A stretch of DNA of 5,484 bases from Bacillota bacterium (lineage in GTDB: Bacteria > Bacillota > Clostridia > Acetivibrionales > DTU013). The stretch's first letter is position 1. Each line of letters opens with the position of its first letter. The notes beneath the pieces were generated by a model. It did no database searches and was not told the origin of the DNA. It saw only the letters and a program-made list of their open reading frames with translations. Positions 5,464 through 5,484 of the stretch are shown here, piece after piece. Location of the stretch: the NCBI GenBank assembly GCA_023435925.1, contig JAEZLF010000311.1, positions 1 through 5,484 of the forward strand, read 5' to 3'. Position numbers and translations under genes: made by a program.

Positions 5464-5484
5464 GATTTAAACCACAAAAAAGCG

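Overview
The window looks like chromosome from a motile, low-to-moderate GC Gram-positive bacterium of the class Clostridia. The evidence is strong AGGAGG-type ribosome binding sites, frequent TTG starts, a RecD2-type helicase rather than RecBCD, and the Firmicutes comFC-yvyF-flgM gene order. The exact genus is not determined; a relative of Acetivibrio/Ruminiclostridium is a guess.

Left part (1-3695, all minus strand): reading in the direction of transcription, a complete recD2 helicase gene is followed by a 171-base spacer that can fold strongly, then comFC (phosphoribosyltransferase-fold protein linked to DNA uptake), yvyF (two zinc ribbons around a helix-turn-helix) and the first 27 codons of flgM, cut by the window edge. 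comFC and yvyF are tightly coupled: the comFC stop codon lies inside the yvyF ribosome binding site. flgM also has its own upstream sequence that matches the flagellar sigma factor (sigma-D/sigma-28) consensus closely, so FlgM synthesis probably rises when sigma-D is active.

Middle (3696-4330): a small single-pass membrane protein with a piece of a family-2 glycosyltransferase-like fold lies upstream of recD2 on the same strand. Its start faces a 173-base divergent control region.

Right part (4331-5484, plus strand): a complete HD-GYP protein, predicted to degrade cyclic di-GMP, is expressed from an extended -10 promoter overlapped by repeats that look like an operator. Its C-terminal domain carries an Asn/Ser/Gly-rich insertion built from a 36-bp imperfect repeat. 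A GC-rich hairpin follows the stop codon.

Together the genes touch motility (flgM, yvyF, c-di-GMP turnover) and DNA uptake or repair (comFC, recD2). Most of this is standard core-genome content. The parts most worth a second look are the folded element between recD2 and comFC, the small glycosyltransferase-like membrane protein, and the repeat insertion in the HD-GYP protein.
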